Counted from the first letter of the stretch, positions 22,007 to 32,432 are shown. The stretch is 64,000 nucleotides of DNA from Acinetobacter sp. ANC 4862 (GCF_004336635.1 NZ_SJXH01000001.1:124001-188000), one strand, 5' to 3'. Made by a program: numbers and translations. The notes: generated from the sequence alone by a model not told the origin.

Positions 22007-22069
22007 TTTCATCTCCTTGAAATGCTTAAGCGACTTAATATCGAGCTTTGATCATCCCTACAAACAATT

Positions 22070-22082
22070 TTGGTATGACCAA
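22070..22082 (-). promoter_or_regulatory. Probable LldR operator, promoter-proximal
   Basis: TTGGTATGACCAA, a 5-3-5 palindrome of the TTGGTnnnACCAA type bound by LldR/PdhR regulators, lies ~60 bp upstream of the lldP start, downstream of the predicted -10. Confidence 0.75.
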
Positions 22083-22111
22083 TTTAATTAAATCCAGACC
22101 AATAGAGATCT

Positions 22112-22141
22112 TTCATAGCTAATTATGCTAATTAATGTCAA
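22112..22141 (-). promoter_or_regulatory. Probable lldP promoter
   Basis: On the minus strand TTGACA (complement at 22136-22141) and TATGAA (complement at 22112-22117) are separated by 18 bp. The pair falls between the two operator palindromes. Confidence 0.5.
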
Positions 22142-22174
22142 AATAAAGATCAATAGTTAATTTAATAAACAATA

Positions 22175-22187
22175 TTGGTATGACCAA
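22175..22187 (-). promoter_or_regulatory. Probable LldR operator, distal
   Basis: A second copy of TTGGTATGACCAA, identical to the proximal one. Centres are 105 bp apart (22076 and 22181). In E. coli lldPRD also has two operators flanking its promoter. Confidence 0.75.
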
Positions 22188-23868
<1,681 letters not shown>

Positions 23869-23882
23869 GTTTGTTTGATGTC

Positions 23883-23910
23883 AAAAAACCGCCTAAATGG
23901 CGGTTTTTTT
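23883..23910 (+). terminator. Terminator of argG
   Basis: AAAAAACCGCC and GGCGGTTTTTT form an 11-bp stem around TAAAT, 14 bp after the stop codon. A and T tracts on both sides could also serve the convergent diguanylate cyclase gene. Confidence 0.9.
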
Positions 23911-23929
23911 ATGACTGAATTTTGGGTCT

Positions 23930-25189
23930 TTAAGCAATATTTGACGCACGAATAGATTGATAATAAATCTGGTTTCGCCCCAGTTGTTTAGCCCGATATA
24001 AAGCTTGATCGGCAATCTTGAGTACTTCTTCTTTGCTTAGTTCATTTTCCCCACGATAAACTGCAATCCCCAAACTAATCGTGATATAGCTCGACACCGC
24101 TGATTTGGCATGTGGAATTTCCAGACGCTCTACTGCCTTAAAAATATTCGATGCAACCGCATATGCACCATGTGCATCGGTCTCAGGCAATAACACCACA
24201 AATTCTTCGCCACCATAACGCGCAACAAAATCCATATGCCGAATGGCGCCTTTAATGGATTTAGCAATCGAAAAAATAACATCATCACCTTTTTGATGAC
24301 CGTAAAAATCATTATAGTTTTTAAAAAAATCTACATCTATAAACAAAATGGATAAAGAGGTGTGCTCTAGACGAGTTTGCTGATAAAAAACTTCCATCAT
24401 TTCATCGAAAGTACGACGATTTGAAATTTTCGTCAGTTGATCGTTCTGACTCAGATGCAGCAATTCTGAATTATGAATGCGGTGAATTTTTTCACTGATT
24501 CTGGCCCGCATCGAATACAAATAAATCATCCGTTCACGTGCAAAAATCATATGACTAATGACATAACCCAGCACACAGCTTCCAGTAAGAATACGTCCCA
24601 GCACCATGGCATCAAAAGCAACATGTAGCCCTAAAAATAATACAATGGTGAACATTGCTGCTGACATGCCTGTCATCAACATGTGAAATGGTTTTACCCC
24701 AGTAAGAATATAGCCAAGAATATAAATAATACATAAAATAGCCATGGCTTGATGCTGTAGTGCAACCGTTTCCACCGTCACGGTCAACCATGACATGGAA
24801 ACAATGGCCCAAAATTTGACCACCATCGCGGCGTGAGCAAAATATGGACGCAGTTTCGGGAAATAAGCAAAGAAGAATAAAGCCAGCAAACATAAACCAC
24901 CGTTCACCAGTGCCAACATGGTTTGCACGAAATCATGGACGAAATATTGCTGGTCGATAATCCAGTAGTCACTTGGGATCATGACTACCATAAAAACAAA
25001 ATAGCTTAAAACACCTCCCCAGAGGTATTTTTCAATATGTTTACGCGCGCGTTCTAAATTTTTAGACCAAAATTCCTGTTCTAATTTTTTTGGAAAAACT
25101 TGCCCTACACGGCGACTTTGCTGCGTAATCAGTTCTTCTACTTTTTCTTTATCGTACTGTAATTTAGCCAGATTATACTTGTATTCCAT
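23930..25189 (-). CDS. Membrane-bound diguanylate cyclase (GGDEF)
   Basis: A 419-residue protein predicted to make cyclic di-GMP. Residues ~40-210 hold five or six membrane helices forming a sensory module I cannot name. The C-terminal GGDEF domain has SLSILFIDVDFFKNYND, the active-site signature RYGGEEF and, five residues upstream, the RHMD inhibitory (I-site) RxxD motif. I use ATG at 25187-25189; no convincing ribosome site is visible, and an in-frame TTG two codons upstream is possible. It is divergent from pyrC. Confidence 0.88.
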   Translation of the reverse strand: MEYKYNLAKLQYDKEKVEELITQQSRRVGQVFPKKLEQEFWSKNLERARKHIEKYLWGGVLSYFVFMVVMIPSDYWIIDQQYFVHDFVQTMLALVNGGLCLLALFFFAYFPKLRPYFAHAAMVVKFWAIVSMSWLTVTVETVALQHQAMAILCIIYILGYILTGVKPFHMLMTGMSAAMFTIVLFLGLHVAFDAMVLGRILTGSCVLGYVISHMIFARERMIYLYSMRARISEKIHRIHNSELLHLSQNDQLTKISNRRTFDEMMEVFYQQTRLEHTSLSILFIDVDFFKNYNDFYGHQKGDDVIFSIAKSIKGAIRHMDFVARYGGEEFVVLLPETDAHGAYAVASNIFKAVERLEIPHAKSAVSSYITISLGIAVYRGENELSKEEVLKIADQALYRAKQLGRNQIYYQSIRASNIA

Positions 25190-25337
25190 TCGCAAGCATT
25201 ATGTAGTTATTTTTTAGTTACTTAAAAGTAACACAATTTTATTATTAATATTTAAATATATATCGCCATTTGTCTTTAATTCTCGTTACCATTTTCACAC
25301 TTTATAGATTATCATTTGTTTTATTTCTTTGATTGAA

Positions 25338-26378
25338 ATGGCCTTGAATACAATCACTCTTCTCCAGCCAGATGATTGGCATGCTCACCTTCGTGATGGT
25401 CTTGCTTTAAAACGTACGGTTCCCGATTTAGCCAACCAGTTTGCACACGCAATCTGTATGCCAAACACTGTTCCTCCTGTGAAAACAGTTGAAGAAGCGA
25501 TTGCTTATCGTGAACGTATTTTGGCACATGTACCTGAAGGTGTTTCATTTGATCCACGTATGGTGCTTTACTTTACAGACTTCACCAAACCTGAGGAAGT
25601 TAAAAAAATAAAAGAATCTGAACATGTAAATGCCATCAAGCTATACCCTGCTGGTGCAACCACAAATTCAGACAATGGTGTCAGCGATATTCGTAAAGTT
25701 TATGCTGTGATCGAACAACTTGAAGAGCATCAAGTCCCTTTACTGCTTCATGGTGAAGTCACCCATAACCATGTCGATATTTTTGATCGTGAAAAACGCT
25801 TCCTGGATGAAGTCCTTTCTCCGCTATTAAAACAGTTCCCTAAGCTTAAACTGGTGCTAGAACATATCACCACCAGTGAAGCTGCGCATTTTGTACTCGA
25901 ACAAGACCGCAATGTTGCTGCAACCATTACTCCGCAGCATTTATTGTTTAACCGTAATGATATGCTTGTGGGTGGTATAAAACCGCATTTCTATTGTTTG
26001 CCGATTTTAAAACGTCAAACCCATCAGCAAACTTTACTTGAAGTGGCGACCAGCTCGAATCCTAAGTTTTTCCTGGGTACAGACAGCGCGCCGCATTCAA
26101 AAAATGCCAAAGAAAATGCATGTGGCTGTGCGGGTTGTTATAGTGCGCCTACCGCAATTGAATTATATGCTCAAGCTTTTGACCAAGTCGGTAAAATTGA
26201 CCGTCTGGAAGGTTTTGCCAGCCACTTCGGTGCTGACTTCTATGGTCTGCCGCGTAATACCAACACCATTACTTTGGTTAAAGAAGAGCAAGTTATTCCG
26301 ACAAGTTTAGACTACTTGGATGGTGAAAAAATTATCCCCCTATATGCGGGTAATACCATCCAATGGAGAAAAGTGTGA
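25338..26378 (+). CDS. pyrC: Dihydroorotase
   Basis: A 346-residue class II dihydroorotase that cyclises carbamoyl-aspartate to dihydroorotate in pyrimidine synthesis. Metal-site residues are visible: HAHLRDG near the N-terminus, the carboxylated Lys in [23 protein letters not shown], and Asp in GTDSAPH. ATG at 25338 gives the E. coli-like N-terminus; an in-frame TTG at 25329 lies upstream. The gene overlaps rnt at its 3' end. Confidence 0.95.
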   Translation: MALNTITLLQPDDWHAHLRDGLALKRTVPDLANQFAHAICMPNTVPPVKTVEEAIAYRERILAHVPEGVSFDPRMVLYFTDFTKPEEVKKIKESEHVNAIKLYPAGATTNSDNGVSDIRKVYAVIEQLEEHQVPLLLHGEVTHNHVDIFDREKRFLDEVLSPLLKQFPKLKLVLEHITTSEAAHFVLEQDRNVAATITPQHLLFNRNDMLVGGIKPHFYCLPILKRQTHQQTLLEVATSSNPKFFLGTDSAPHSKNAKENACGCAGCYSAPTAIELYAQAFDQVGKIDRLEGFASHFGADFYGLPRNTNTITLVKEEQVIPTSLDYLDGEKIIPLYAGNTIQWRKV

Positions 26379-27022
26379 CAGATGAAACCCAACCAATAAT
26401 TGGTCAGCGTTTCCGTGGATTTCTACCTGTTGTTGTCGATGTCGAGACAGCAGGTTTTAACTCGCAGACCGATGCCTTATTGGAAATTGCAGCAATCCCG
26501 ATCATCTATAATGAAGAAGGTCTATTTGTGCCAGGCGAAGCCCATCACGCACATATTAATCCTTTTGAAGGGGCTAATTTAGACCGTCGCTCACTCGATT
26601 TTATTGGGGTTGATCCATTTAATCCGATGCGTATGGCCATGGCTGAAGATGAAAAAAGCGCCTTAAAACGTATTTTTAAATCTGTAAATGAAGTTCGTCG
26701 CCAGCAGAATTGCACCCATGCAGTTTTAGTCGGTCATAATGCGCATTTTGATTTGGGTTTTGTACAAGCAGCCATTGCGCGTACCGGAACTAAAAATCAA
26801 AATCCATTCCACAGTTTTTCGGTGTTCGATACCGTGACTTTAAGTGCAGTCATGTTTGGTCAAACCGTACTGGCAAAATCGTGTATTCACGCTGGAATTG
26901 AGTTCGATGGCAAGGAAGCACACTCTGCTTTATACGATACTCAAAAGACTGCGGAACTGTTTTGCTATATTTTGAACAAACTCGCACCTCACCTACTTGA
27001 CACTCTGGTGGCGGATCAATAG
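26375..27022 (+). CDS. rnt: Ribonuclease T
   Basis: A 215-residue DEDD-family 3'-5' exoribonuclease that trims tRNA and other stable RNA 3' ends. Catalytic motifs are [19 protein letters not shown] and HSALYDTQ. The start is either ATG 26363 or GTG 26375. I favour GTG: it overlaps the pyrC stop as GTGA, and the GGAG inside the ATG codon context (26365-26368) is then a correctly spaced ribosome site. The stop TAG overlaps the predicted -10 box of the following tRNA-Glu gene. Confidence 0.9.
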   Translation: MTDETQPIIGQRFRGFLPVVVDVETAGFNSQTDALLEIAAIPIIYNEEGLFVPGEAHHAHINPFEGANLDRRSLDFIGVDPFNPMRMAMAEDEKSALKRIFKSVNEVRRQQNCTHAVLVGHNAHFDLGFVQAAIARTGTKNQNPFHSFSVFDTVTLSAVMFGQTVLAKSCIHAGIEFDGKEAHSALYDTQKTAELFCYILNKLAPHLLDTLVADQ

Positions 27023-27025
27023 GAT
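26997..27025 (+). promoter_or_regulatory. Promoter of tRNA-Glu copy 1, inside the rnt 3' end
   Basis: TTGACA (26997-27002), a 17-bp spacer and TAGGAT (27020-27025). The TAG stop of rnt forms the first half of the -10 box. The tRNA starts 17 bp later. Confidence 0.65.
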
Positions 27026-27042
27026 ACCGCCATCTTCTAAAC

Positions 27043-27118
27043 GTCCCTATCGTCTAGAGGCCTAGGACATCGCCCTTTCACGGCGGTAACCGGGGTTCGA
27101 ATCCCCGTAGGGACGCCA
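27043..27118 (+). tRNA. tRNA-Glu (UUC), copy 1
   Basis: A 76-nt cloverleaf with encoded CCA. The acceptor stem is GTCCCTA/TAGGGAC and the anticodon loop is CUUUCAC. The body is identical to the three other copies in this window outside the acceptor stem. Confidence 0.97.
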
Positions 27119-27515
27119 TCTATTCTTTCTCCTCGCTTAAATCCAATTTCTTAAAAGCATTCTATTCTTTAGATTTCGCTATATTGCTCAATACTCTATC
27201 GATGCTATTGATTATTTTAATTTCTATTAAAATATTTGATTAAAATAGCTTTCATTCTATTTTAACTCTTGAAGTCACATTCCAATTGCTAAAGACTTGA
27301 CTGGCATATTCAAGCGGATAGTCAACAATATGAAAAAACTGGCATAACGTGTAAATAATGATGAAACATTAGTTCTGAAATCGGTCGTCAATTTATGACT
27401 GATCTTACTTTTAAGTTCTAATCTTAAAAGTTTAACTCCTGAGCAGGTCGGTGCTCTTTTTTTATGTCAGTTTGCATGCTAACGTTACCGCCTCCCCATC
27501 AATACTGCCTCGATT
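27119..27515. other. Gap after tRNA-Glu 1 containing a hairpin cluster
   Basis: No gene is seen in the first ~250 bp. The second part holds three successive hairpins ending in a T-run, annotated separately as a possible small RNA. Confidence 0.5.
27382..27463 (+). ncRNA. Possible small RNA, three hairpins ending in a terminator
   Basis: Three hairpins follow each other: a 9-bp stem with two G-U pairs starting with ATCGGTCGT, a perfect 9-bp stem ACTTTTAAG/CTTAAAAGT (27407-27431), and GAGCA/TGCTC (27441-27456) followed by seven T. There is no reading frame for the T-run to terminate, so an independent short transcript or the tail of the tRNA-Glu 1 transcript is implied. The 5' end and promoter are not defined; the coordinates are approximate. 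Confidence 0.35.
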
Positions 27516-27680
27516 ATGTTGAAAAAAGTTTTTATTGTTTTAATGATTCTACTCCCTTCAGCTGTATATATTTATCTTGCCAGCAAAGATGCAGAGCATG
27601 CCCAAGAATCCTCTTCTACAGCACCTAAACAAGTACCAACACAAGAACAATCACAAAAATATCAGACACCAGATCATTAG
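27516..27680 (+). CDS. Small membrane-anchored or exported protein, 54 residues
   Basis: A short frame from ATG 27516 to TAG at 27678-27680. It starts MLKKVFIVLMILLPSAVYIY, a Lys-flanked hydrophobic segment, then a polar Gln/Ser/Pro-rich tail. The layout resembles a signal anchor followed by a short periplasmic tail. I do not recognise a family. No Shine-Dalgarno sequence is visible, which lowers confidence, although the neighbouring permease also lacks one. Confidence 0.4.
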   Translation: MLKKVFIVLMILLPSAVYIYLASKDAEHAQESSSTAPKQVPTQEQSQKYQTPDH

Positions 27681-27813
27681 AGGATGCCTTAAGTTATTCT
27701 TTTCATTCATCTAGTTTTCTTGTTAAATTTAGTAATGAGTCAGAAAAAACGATTTATGTGAATGTTCACTCAATCAACAATTAAAATAATTCTTTCAACT
27801 CTTTTTCTAAATT

Positions 27814-27963
27814 ATGCAATCTCCTATACCACCTTCGCAGCATTCAGCTGCTAAGGGGCAAACCAGCTCGTTAAAAAGAGCCATGACCAAACGTTATCTC
27901 ATTATGCTCTCCCTGGGTGGTGCAATCGGTACTGGTTTATTTCTGAATGAAGTGCAGTTTTAA
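27814..27963 (+). pseudogene. Remnant of an APC-family amino acid permease (N-terminus only)
   Basis: A 49-codon frame. Residues ~19-44 (SLKRAMTKRYLIMLSLGG..) closely match the N-terminal region of the intact permease at 28274, including AIGTGLFL, then break off after GLFL and run five residues into a terminator hairpin. This looks like an internal deletion that joined the start of a paralogous permease to its own terminator. Whether the 49-residue peptide is made is unknown. Confidence 0.75.
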
Positions 27964-27977
27964 ACTGCACTTTTTTT
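27951..27977 (+). terminator. Terminator of the deleted permease gene
   Basis: AGTGCAG and CTGCACT pair around an A/T loop and are followed by seven T. The hairpin overlaps the last codons of the permease remnant. Confidence 0.8.
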
Positions 27978-28039
27978 ATGTCGATTTGTCATTTTTTATG
28001 CAATCAATTCAATATTTTAAAAATAATGCAATTACAGGT

Positions 28040-28068
28040 TTGACAGCCCCATTAAAAATCCATAATAT
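28040..28068 (+). promoter_or_regulatory. Promoter of tRNA-Glu copy 2
   Basis: Consensus TTGACA (28040-28045), 17-bp spacer, TAATAT (28063-28068), 17 bp before the tRNA 5' end. Confidence 0.8.
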
Positions 28069-28085
28069 ACGCATCACCTCCTAAC

Positions 28086-28161
28086 GACCCTATCGTCTAG
28101 AGGCCTAGGACATCGCCCTTTCACGGCGGTAACCGGGGTTCGAATCCCCGTAGGGTCGCCA
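28086..28161 (+). tRNA. tRNA-Glu (UUC), copy 2
   Basis: A 76-nt cloverleaf with encoded CCA. The acceptor stem is GACCCTA/TAGGGTC, so the second base pair is swapped relative to copy 1. Confidence 0.97.
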
Positions 28162-28273
28162 TATATATCGTGCTATACGATCATTCAAGCTTCAACACTT
28201 CTCATTATTACATTGCAGATTTGTAGTTTTTCACTACAATAGCTCGCTTCATTTCTTTTTTTATTTTTCTCTT

Positions 28274-29692
28274 ATGCAGTCATCTCATACTCCGAATGAT
28301 GCTTCGCATCAGGGCAATTCTGCGCCTTTAAAACGCGCTATGAGTACTCGACACCTGGTTATGATTTCGCTTGGTGGCGCAATCGGAACAGGTTTGTTTT
28401 TAGGTTCGGGTGAAGTCATTGCACAAACGGGGCCTGTAGGTGCCATCATCTCCTATGTATTAGGCGGTTTAATTGCCTATGCTGTAATGCTTTGCTTGGG
28501 CGAACTTGCGGTGCATATGCCCGAATCGGGTTCTTTTGGTACGTATGCACGCAGATACATTGGTCCGGGCACGGGCTATATGGTTACCTGGCTATATTGG
28601 CTCACCTGGACTGCCACCCTGGGAACCGAATTTACTGCCGCAGCCTTGCTGATGCAGGAATGGTTTCCGCAAATTTCGGTCTGGATCTGGACTATTGTTT
28701 TTGCAGCGATTGTTTTTGGACTCAATATGAGTTCAACCAAACTCTTTGCTGAATCTGAATTTTGGCTATCATTGGTCAAAGTCGTGACCGTGATTAGCTT
28801 CATTATTCTAGGCTTATTGGCGATTTTCGGGATTCTCTCTTTCCAAGGTCACACCTCTGCGCCTTTATTCAGCAACCTGACCGCTCAAGGCTGGTTCCCT
28901 CAAGGCTTGTTTCCTATTTTCGCAACCATGCTGATTGTGAACTTTGCCTTCTCGGGGACTGAACTGATTGGTGTTGCTGCCGGTGAAACCAAAGACCCAG
29001 CCAAAAATGTTCCTAAAGCCATCAATGCCGCGATCTGGCGATTATTAATCTTCTTTGTCGGTACCATTGTGGTGATTAGTGCGCTGTTGCCACATCAGAT
29101 GGCAGGCTTAGGTGCTGAAGGTGTAAGTAGCAGTCCATTCGTGACGGTATTTACCTATATTGGTATTCCGCATGCAGAAGATATTATTCGCTTTGTGATT
29201 ATCACTGCGCTTTTATCAGCAGCCAACTCCGGTTTATATGCCGCTTCACGTATGATGTGGTCTTTATCTGACAAAAAACAATTGCCTGCTGTATTCTCCA
29301 AAGTGAACCATCGCGGTATTCCATTTATTGCAATTATGGTCACCATGCTGGGTGCCTTACCGGGTTTACTGTCAGAACAGTTTGCACCTGAAACCATCTT
29401 CAAGAACTTGCTAGGTGTGGCTGCATTTACCATGGTTGTGGTTTGGATGAGCATTTGCTTGAGCCAGTTCAATTTCCGCCGTCAGTGGTATAAAGCAGGT
29501 CATACTGCAAAAGAATTGGGCTTTGCCGCACCCCTGTTTCCAATTGTGCCGATCTTAGGTTTTGTATTCTGTTTTATTACCTGTATCAGTATGGCAACTG
29601 ACCCTGAAATGCTACCGGGCTTTATCGGCTGTTTAATCTTTATTGCAGCGTGTTATCTCAGTTACTATGTTTTCTATCGAAAGCAAAACTAA
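28274..29692 (+). CDS. APC-family amino acid permease
   Basis: A 472-residue transporter with 12 predicted helices, belonging to the amino acid-polyamine-organocation superfamily, AAT-type. The family-typical helix 1 motif SLGGAIGTGLFLGSG is near residue 33, followed by GELAVHMPESGSFGTYA. The substrate cannot be told from sequence alone. The leader before ATG is pyrimidine-rich with no Shine-Dalgarno sequence. It follows tRNA-Glu 2 and has its own terminator. The fragment at 27814 is a broken paralogue. Confidence 0.9.
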   Translation: MQSSHTPNDASHQGNSAPLKRAMSTRHLVMISLGGAIGTGLFLGSGEVIAQTGPVGAIISYVLGGLIAYAVMLCLGELAVHMPESGSFGTYARRYIGPGTGYMVTWLYWLTWTATLGTEFTAAALLMQEWFPQISVWIWTIVFAAIVFGLNMSSTKLFAESEFWLSLVKVVTVISFIILGLLAIFGILSFQGHTSAPLFSNLTAQGWFPQGLFPIFATMLIVNFAFSGTELIGVAAGETKDPAKNVPKAINAAIWRLLIFFVGTIVVISALLPHQMAGLGAEGVSSSPFVTVFTYIGIPHAEDIIRFVIITALLSAANSGLYAASRMMWSLSDKKQLPAVFSKVNHRGIPFIAIMVTMLGALPGLLSEQFAPETIFKNLLGVAAFTMVVVWMSICLSQFNFRRQWYKAGHTAKELGFAAPLFPIVPILGFVFCFITCISMATDPEMLPGFIGCLIFIAACYLSYYVFYRKQN

Positions 29693-29700
29693 CACATAAA

Positions 29701-29729
29701 AAGAGTGGTCAAGTACCACTCTTTTTTTT
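29701..29729 (+). terminator. Terminator of the permease gene
   Basis: AAGAGTGGT and ACCACTCTT pair around CAAGT and are followed by a T-run. Confidence 0.9.
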
Positions 29730-29772
29730 AAGCTAAATAAAGACAATGACATCCATAAAAATCTGATCCGGC

Positions 29773-30666
29773 ATGAAAATCATTTTTATTCACGGCATGA
29801 ATCAACAGAATTATGATCAAGCTTCATTAAAACAACATTGGTTAACTGCATTTCAGTCCGGTTTAAATAATTCACATCTCGATATTGACCTAAAATCTCT
29901 GGAGATCCGGTTTCCCTTTTATGGAGATTTACTGAGCAAACATCATTTATATAACAGTCTGGATCTAGATACCTTTTTACCAAAATCAATCGCACATCTG
30001 CATCTTCCCTTTCACTTGGGACAGAGCAGCTGTATGGTCCAAGAACATCAACCTTGCATCCACGCATTGCCTACTTTTAATCCAAAACATTCTGAATCGT
30101 TTACTCAGCGCTTATCTGTTATTTCGGCACTCACCAAAGACCATGCATTCAGGGAATTATCCCTGTTCCTCAATCATTATCCCAAACTGCATGAAACACT
30201 GATTCATAAATTTCTAATCGAAACTTACTTATACCTCTCCAATCCAGATTTTATGCATGAAGTTCATCACAGAATCATGTCTTACCTTCACCCGGAACCA
30301 GATCACATTATCGTGGCGCATTCATTAGGGTCTGTGATTACTTACAACCTGCTGCATCAATTCACAAATTTTAGAATCCAGCGCTTTATTACATTAGGCT
30401 CCCCCCTGGCTTTTAAAGTTATCCAGGAAAAACTCATCCCCCCTATTTCCAGGCCACCCCAGCTCCAAGGCGATTGGTACAACTTCTATTCACCTGAAGA
30501 CTTTTTAACAGCTTTCCCTTTATCGGAACCCCCTTTTGATTTTGATCCCCCCATTATTAACCAAATGATTACGACGCTCATTCATAATCCCCACAGCATT
30601 ACCGGCTATTTACAACATCCCGCTGTCATCAAAAGCATCGTGGATGCCTTAGCGTGCAAAAAATAG
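29773..30666 (+). CDS. Alpha/beta-hydrolase of unknown substrate
   Basis: A 297-residue cytosolic protein without a signal peptide. The start segment FIHGMNQQNYD matches the oxyanion-loop HG motif of alpha/beta hydrolases, and VAHSLGSVITYNLL near residue 180 contains the GxSxG-like nucleophile elbow AHSLGS (the first Gly replaced by Ala). A late His (for example in LIHNPHS) could complete a triad. No family with a known substrate is recognised. It sits between the permease and the tRNA-Glu pair. Confidence 0.7.
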   Translation: MKIIFIHGMNQQNYDQASLKQHWLTAFQSGLNNSHLDIDLKSLEIRFPFYGDLLSKHHLYNSLDLDTFLPKSIAHLHLPFHLGQSSCMVQEHQPCIHALPTFNPKHSESFTQRLSVISALTKDHAFRELSLFLNHYPKLHETLIHKFLIETYLYLSNPDFMHEVHHRIMSYLHPEPDHIIVAHSLGSVITYNLLHQFTNFRIQRFITLGSPLAFKVIQEKLIPPISRPPQLQGDWYNFYSPEDFLTAFPLSEPPFDFDPPIINQMITTLIHNPHSITGYLQHPAVIKSIVDALACKK

Positions 30667-30747
30667 AGTATTTCAAAGTATATTTCACATATTTGTTTTA
30701 TTTTTATTCACTTGATTGGGTTTTTAAAGATTATCATTGAAAAAGGT

Positions 30748-30776
30748 TTGACAGGGTGTCATATCCACCCTATTAT
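30748..30776 (+). promoter_or_regulatory. Promoter of the tRNA-Glu 3-4 pair
   Basis: TTGACA (30748-30753), 17-bp spacer and TATTAT (30771-30776). The spacer itself is an inverted repeat, GGGTG..CACCC. Confidence 0.8.
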
Positions 30777-30793
30777 ACGCCCACCTCTGAAAC

Positions 30794-30869
30794 GTCCCCA
30801 TCGTCTAGAGGCCTAGGACATCGCCCTTTCACGGCGGTAACCGGGGTTCGAATCCCCGTGGGGACGCCA
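30794..30869 (+). tRNA. tRNA-Glu (UUC), copy 3
   Basis: A 76-nt cloverleaf with encoded CCA. The acceptor stem is GTCCCCA/TGGGGAC, a compensated change at the sixth pair. Confidence 0.97.
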
Positions 30870-30881
30870 ATTCATATAGAT

Positions 30882-30957
30882 GACCCTATCGTCTAGAGGC
30901 CTAGGACATCGCCCTTTCACGGCGGTAACCGGGGTTCGAATCCCCGTAGGGTCGCCA
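30882..30957 (+). tRNA. tRNA-Glu (UUC), copy 4
   Basis: A 76-nt cloverleaf with encoded CCA, identical to copy 2 (acceptor stem GACCCTA/TAGGGTC). It lies 12 bp after copy 3 and is surely in the same transcript. Confidence 0.97.
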
Positions 30958-30984
30958 TATTCGAGATTGAGAAATCTCAACAAA

Positions 30985-31020
30985 AAAGCCTGATCATCAT
31001 GAATCAGGCTTTTTTTTTTT
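30985..31020 (+). terminator. Terminator of the tRNA-Glu 3-4 transcript
   Basis: AAAGCCTGAT and ATCAGGCTTT form a 10-bp stem followed by a long T-run. Confidence 0.92.
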
Positions 31021-31187
31021 AATACCATTAAATCTAAAATAGCTTTCTATCTTTTAATTTGAAAAATAATAATCTCTCAAAATATCTACATATAAAAAGC
31101 AGACCCACCTTTCAAGCTATATTAGAGAAAGGGCAATGATCTGCTATAAAATTTCCATCTTATGGGTCGAAAGCTAGATCATCCAAA

Positions 31188-32432
31188 CTAAGCACTGCGA
31201 CGTGAATTAATCTGCCCTTTAATCATTGCGGTGATATTGCCTTTGGCATATTTAAAGAAAACTTTCAGCGGGGACAGTTTCGGGTTGGGACGTTTACCTT
31301 GGGCAATATCTTTAAACTGCGCGGCATACCAGATAATTTCCATAATCGCCATTTTATCGACCATCGGGATACCGGTTTTAATTTTATCCACTGCGTAACG
31401 AACATCATGCCCAGCAATCAGTCGATCGGTTAAATCCGTTTCCACTGCCAATGGACGGGCGATCCCAATAAAATCACAGGCGCCACTGTCGAGTGCCGCA
31501 TTCATGCCCTCTACCGTACGAAAGCCCCCTGTCACCATTAAATGGCATTTCACCTGTTGACGAATCTGCTCAGCAAAATCAAGGAAATAGGCTTCACGGG
31601 CAATGGTACTGACTTTTCGTTTATCTGCTTTAGCGCCCGCCATTGCAGGGGCTTCGTAAGTTCCACCTGAAATTTCAATTAAATCAATTCCAGCTTCATC
31701 AATTGCTTTAAAGACTGCAACCACTTCATCTTCGGTAATGCCACCACGCTGGAAATCAGCTGAATTGAGTTTGACTGAAATGATAAATTGATCTGAAGTG
31801 ACCGCACGTACTGCTTTATAAATTTCTAACAGGAAACGCATGCGATTTTCAATCGAGCCACCCCATTGATCCTGACGCTTATTGGTCAAGGGCGATAAAA
31901 ACTGGCTGATGAGATAACCATGTGCACCATGCAACTGCACGCCTTCAAAACCAGCTTTTTCACAGATTTGGGCAGAAGTGGCAAAACGCTGAATTATGTC
32001 GAGAATTTCATCTTCACGTAATTCACGTGGTGTGCCAAAGGTTGTCGCAAGCATTGCACTAAAAGGGACCGCCGATGGTGCAACGGTTTCCTTGTTTAAG
32101 CCTTTAGGACACTGACGACCCGGATGAGACAATTGAATCAGCTGTACCATGCCATATTGTTTACCAATCTCTGCCCATTGTTTCAACTGAGCCAAATCAC
32201 GCTCTGATTCAATCACCACCACGCCCGGTTCATTTTTGGCGCGGAAATCTACCATCACATTACCGCTAATGGCACAGCCCAAGCCACCTTTGGCCCAGGC
32301 TTCATAGAGATTAAAATGTAACTGGCTCGGCTGACCGGGATCATTTGCCAAGGCTTCACTCATCGCGGCTTTGATAATTCTATTTTTAAAGGGGGTATTT
32401 CGAATCGTGGTCGCTTCAGCAAGATGGCTCAT
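31188..32432 (-). CDS. Old-yellow-enzyme family NADH:flavin oxidoreductase
   Basis: A 414-residue FMN barrel enzyme expected to reduce an alpha,beta-unsaturated compound with NAD(P)H. Family segments are LSHPGRQCPKG near residue 105, GVQLHGAHGYLISQFLSP near 180 and DQWGGSIENRMRF near 210. Unlike FadH it has no Fe-S cluster or FAD/NAD domain. The physiological substrate is not evident. AGGA precedes the ATG at 32432. It is a single gene downstream of the yej operon on the same strand. Confidence 0.87.
   Translation of the reverse strand: MSHLAEATTIRNTPFKNRIIKAAMSEALANDPGQPSQLHFNLYEAWAKGGLGCAISGNVMVDFRAKNEPGVVVIESERDLAQLKQWAEIGKQYGMVQLIQLSHPGRQCPKGLNKETVAPSAVPFSAMLATTFGTPRELREDEILDIIQRFATSAQICEKAGFEGVQLHGAHGYLISQFLSPLTNKRQDQWGGSIENRMRFLLEIYKAVRAVTSDQFIISVKLNSADFQRGGITEDEVVAVFKAIDEAGIDLIEISGGTYEAPAMAGAKADKRKVSTIAREAYFLDFAEQIRQQVKCHLMVTGGFRTVEGMNAALDSGACDFIGIARPLAVETDLTDRLIAGHDVRYAVDKIKTGIPMVDKMAIMEIIWYAAQFKDIAQGKRPNPKLSPLKVFFKYAKGNITAMIKGQINSRRSA

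Noticed and set aside
30813..31028. A 71-codon minus-strand frame across tRNA-Glu 3 and 4
   Set aside because: It reads the complement of two tRNA genes and a terminator; such frames are a common false annotation over repeated tRNAs.
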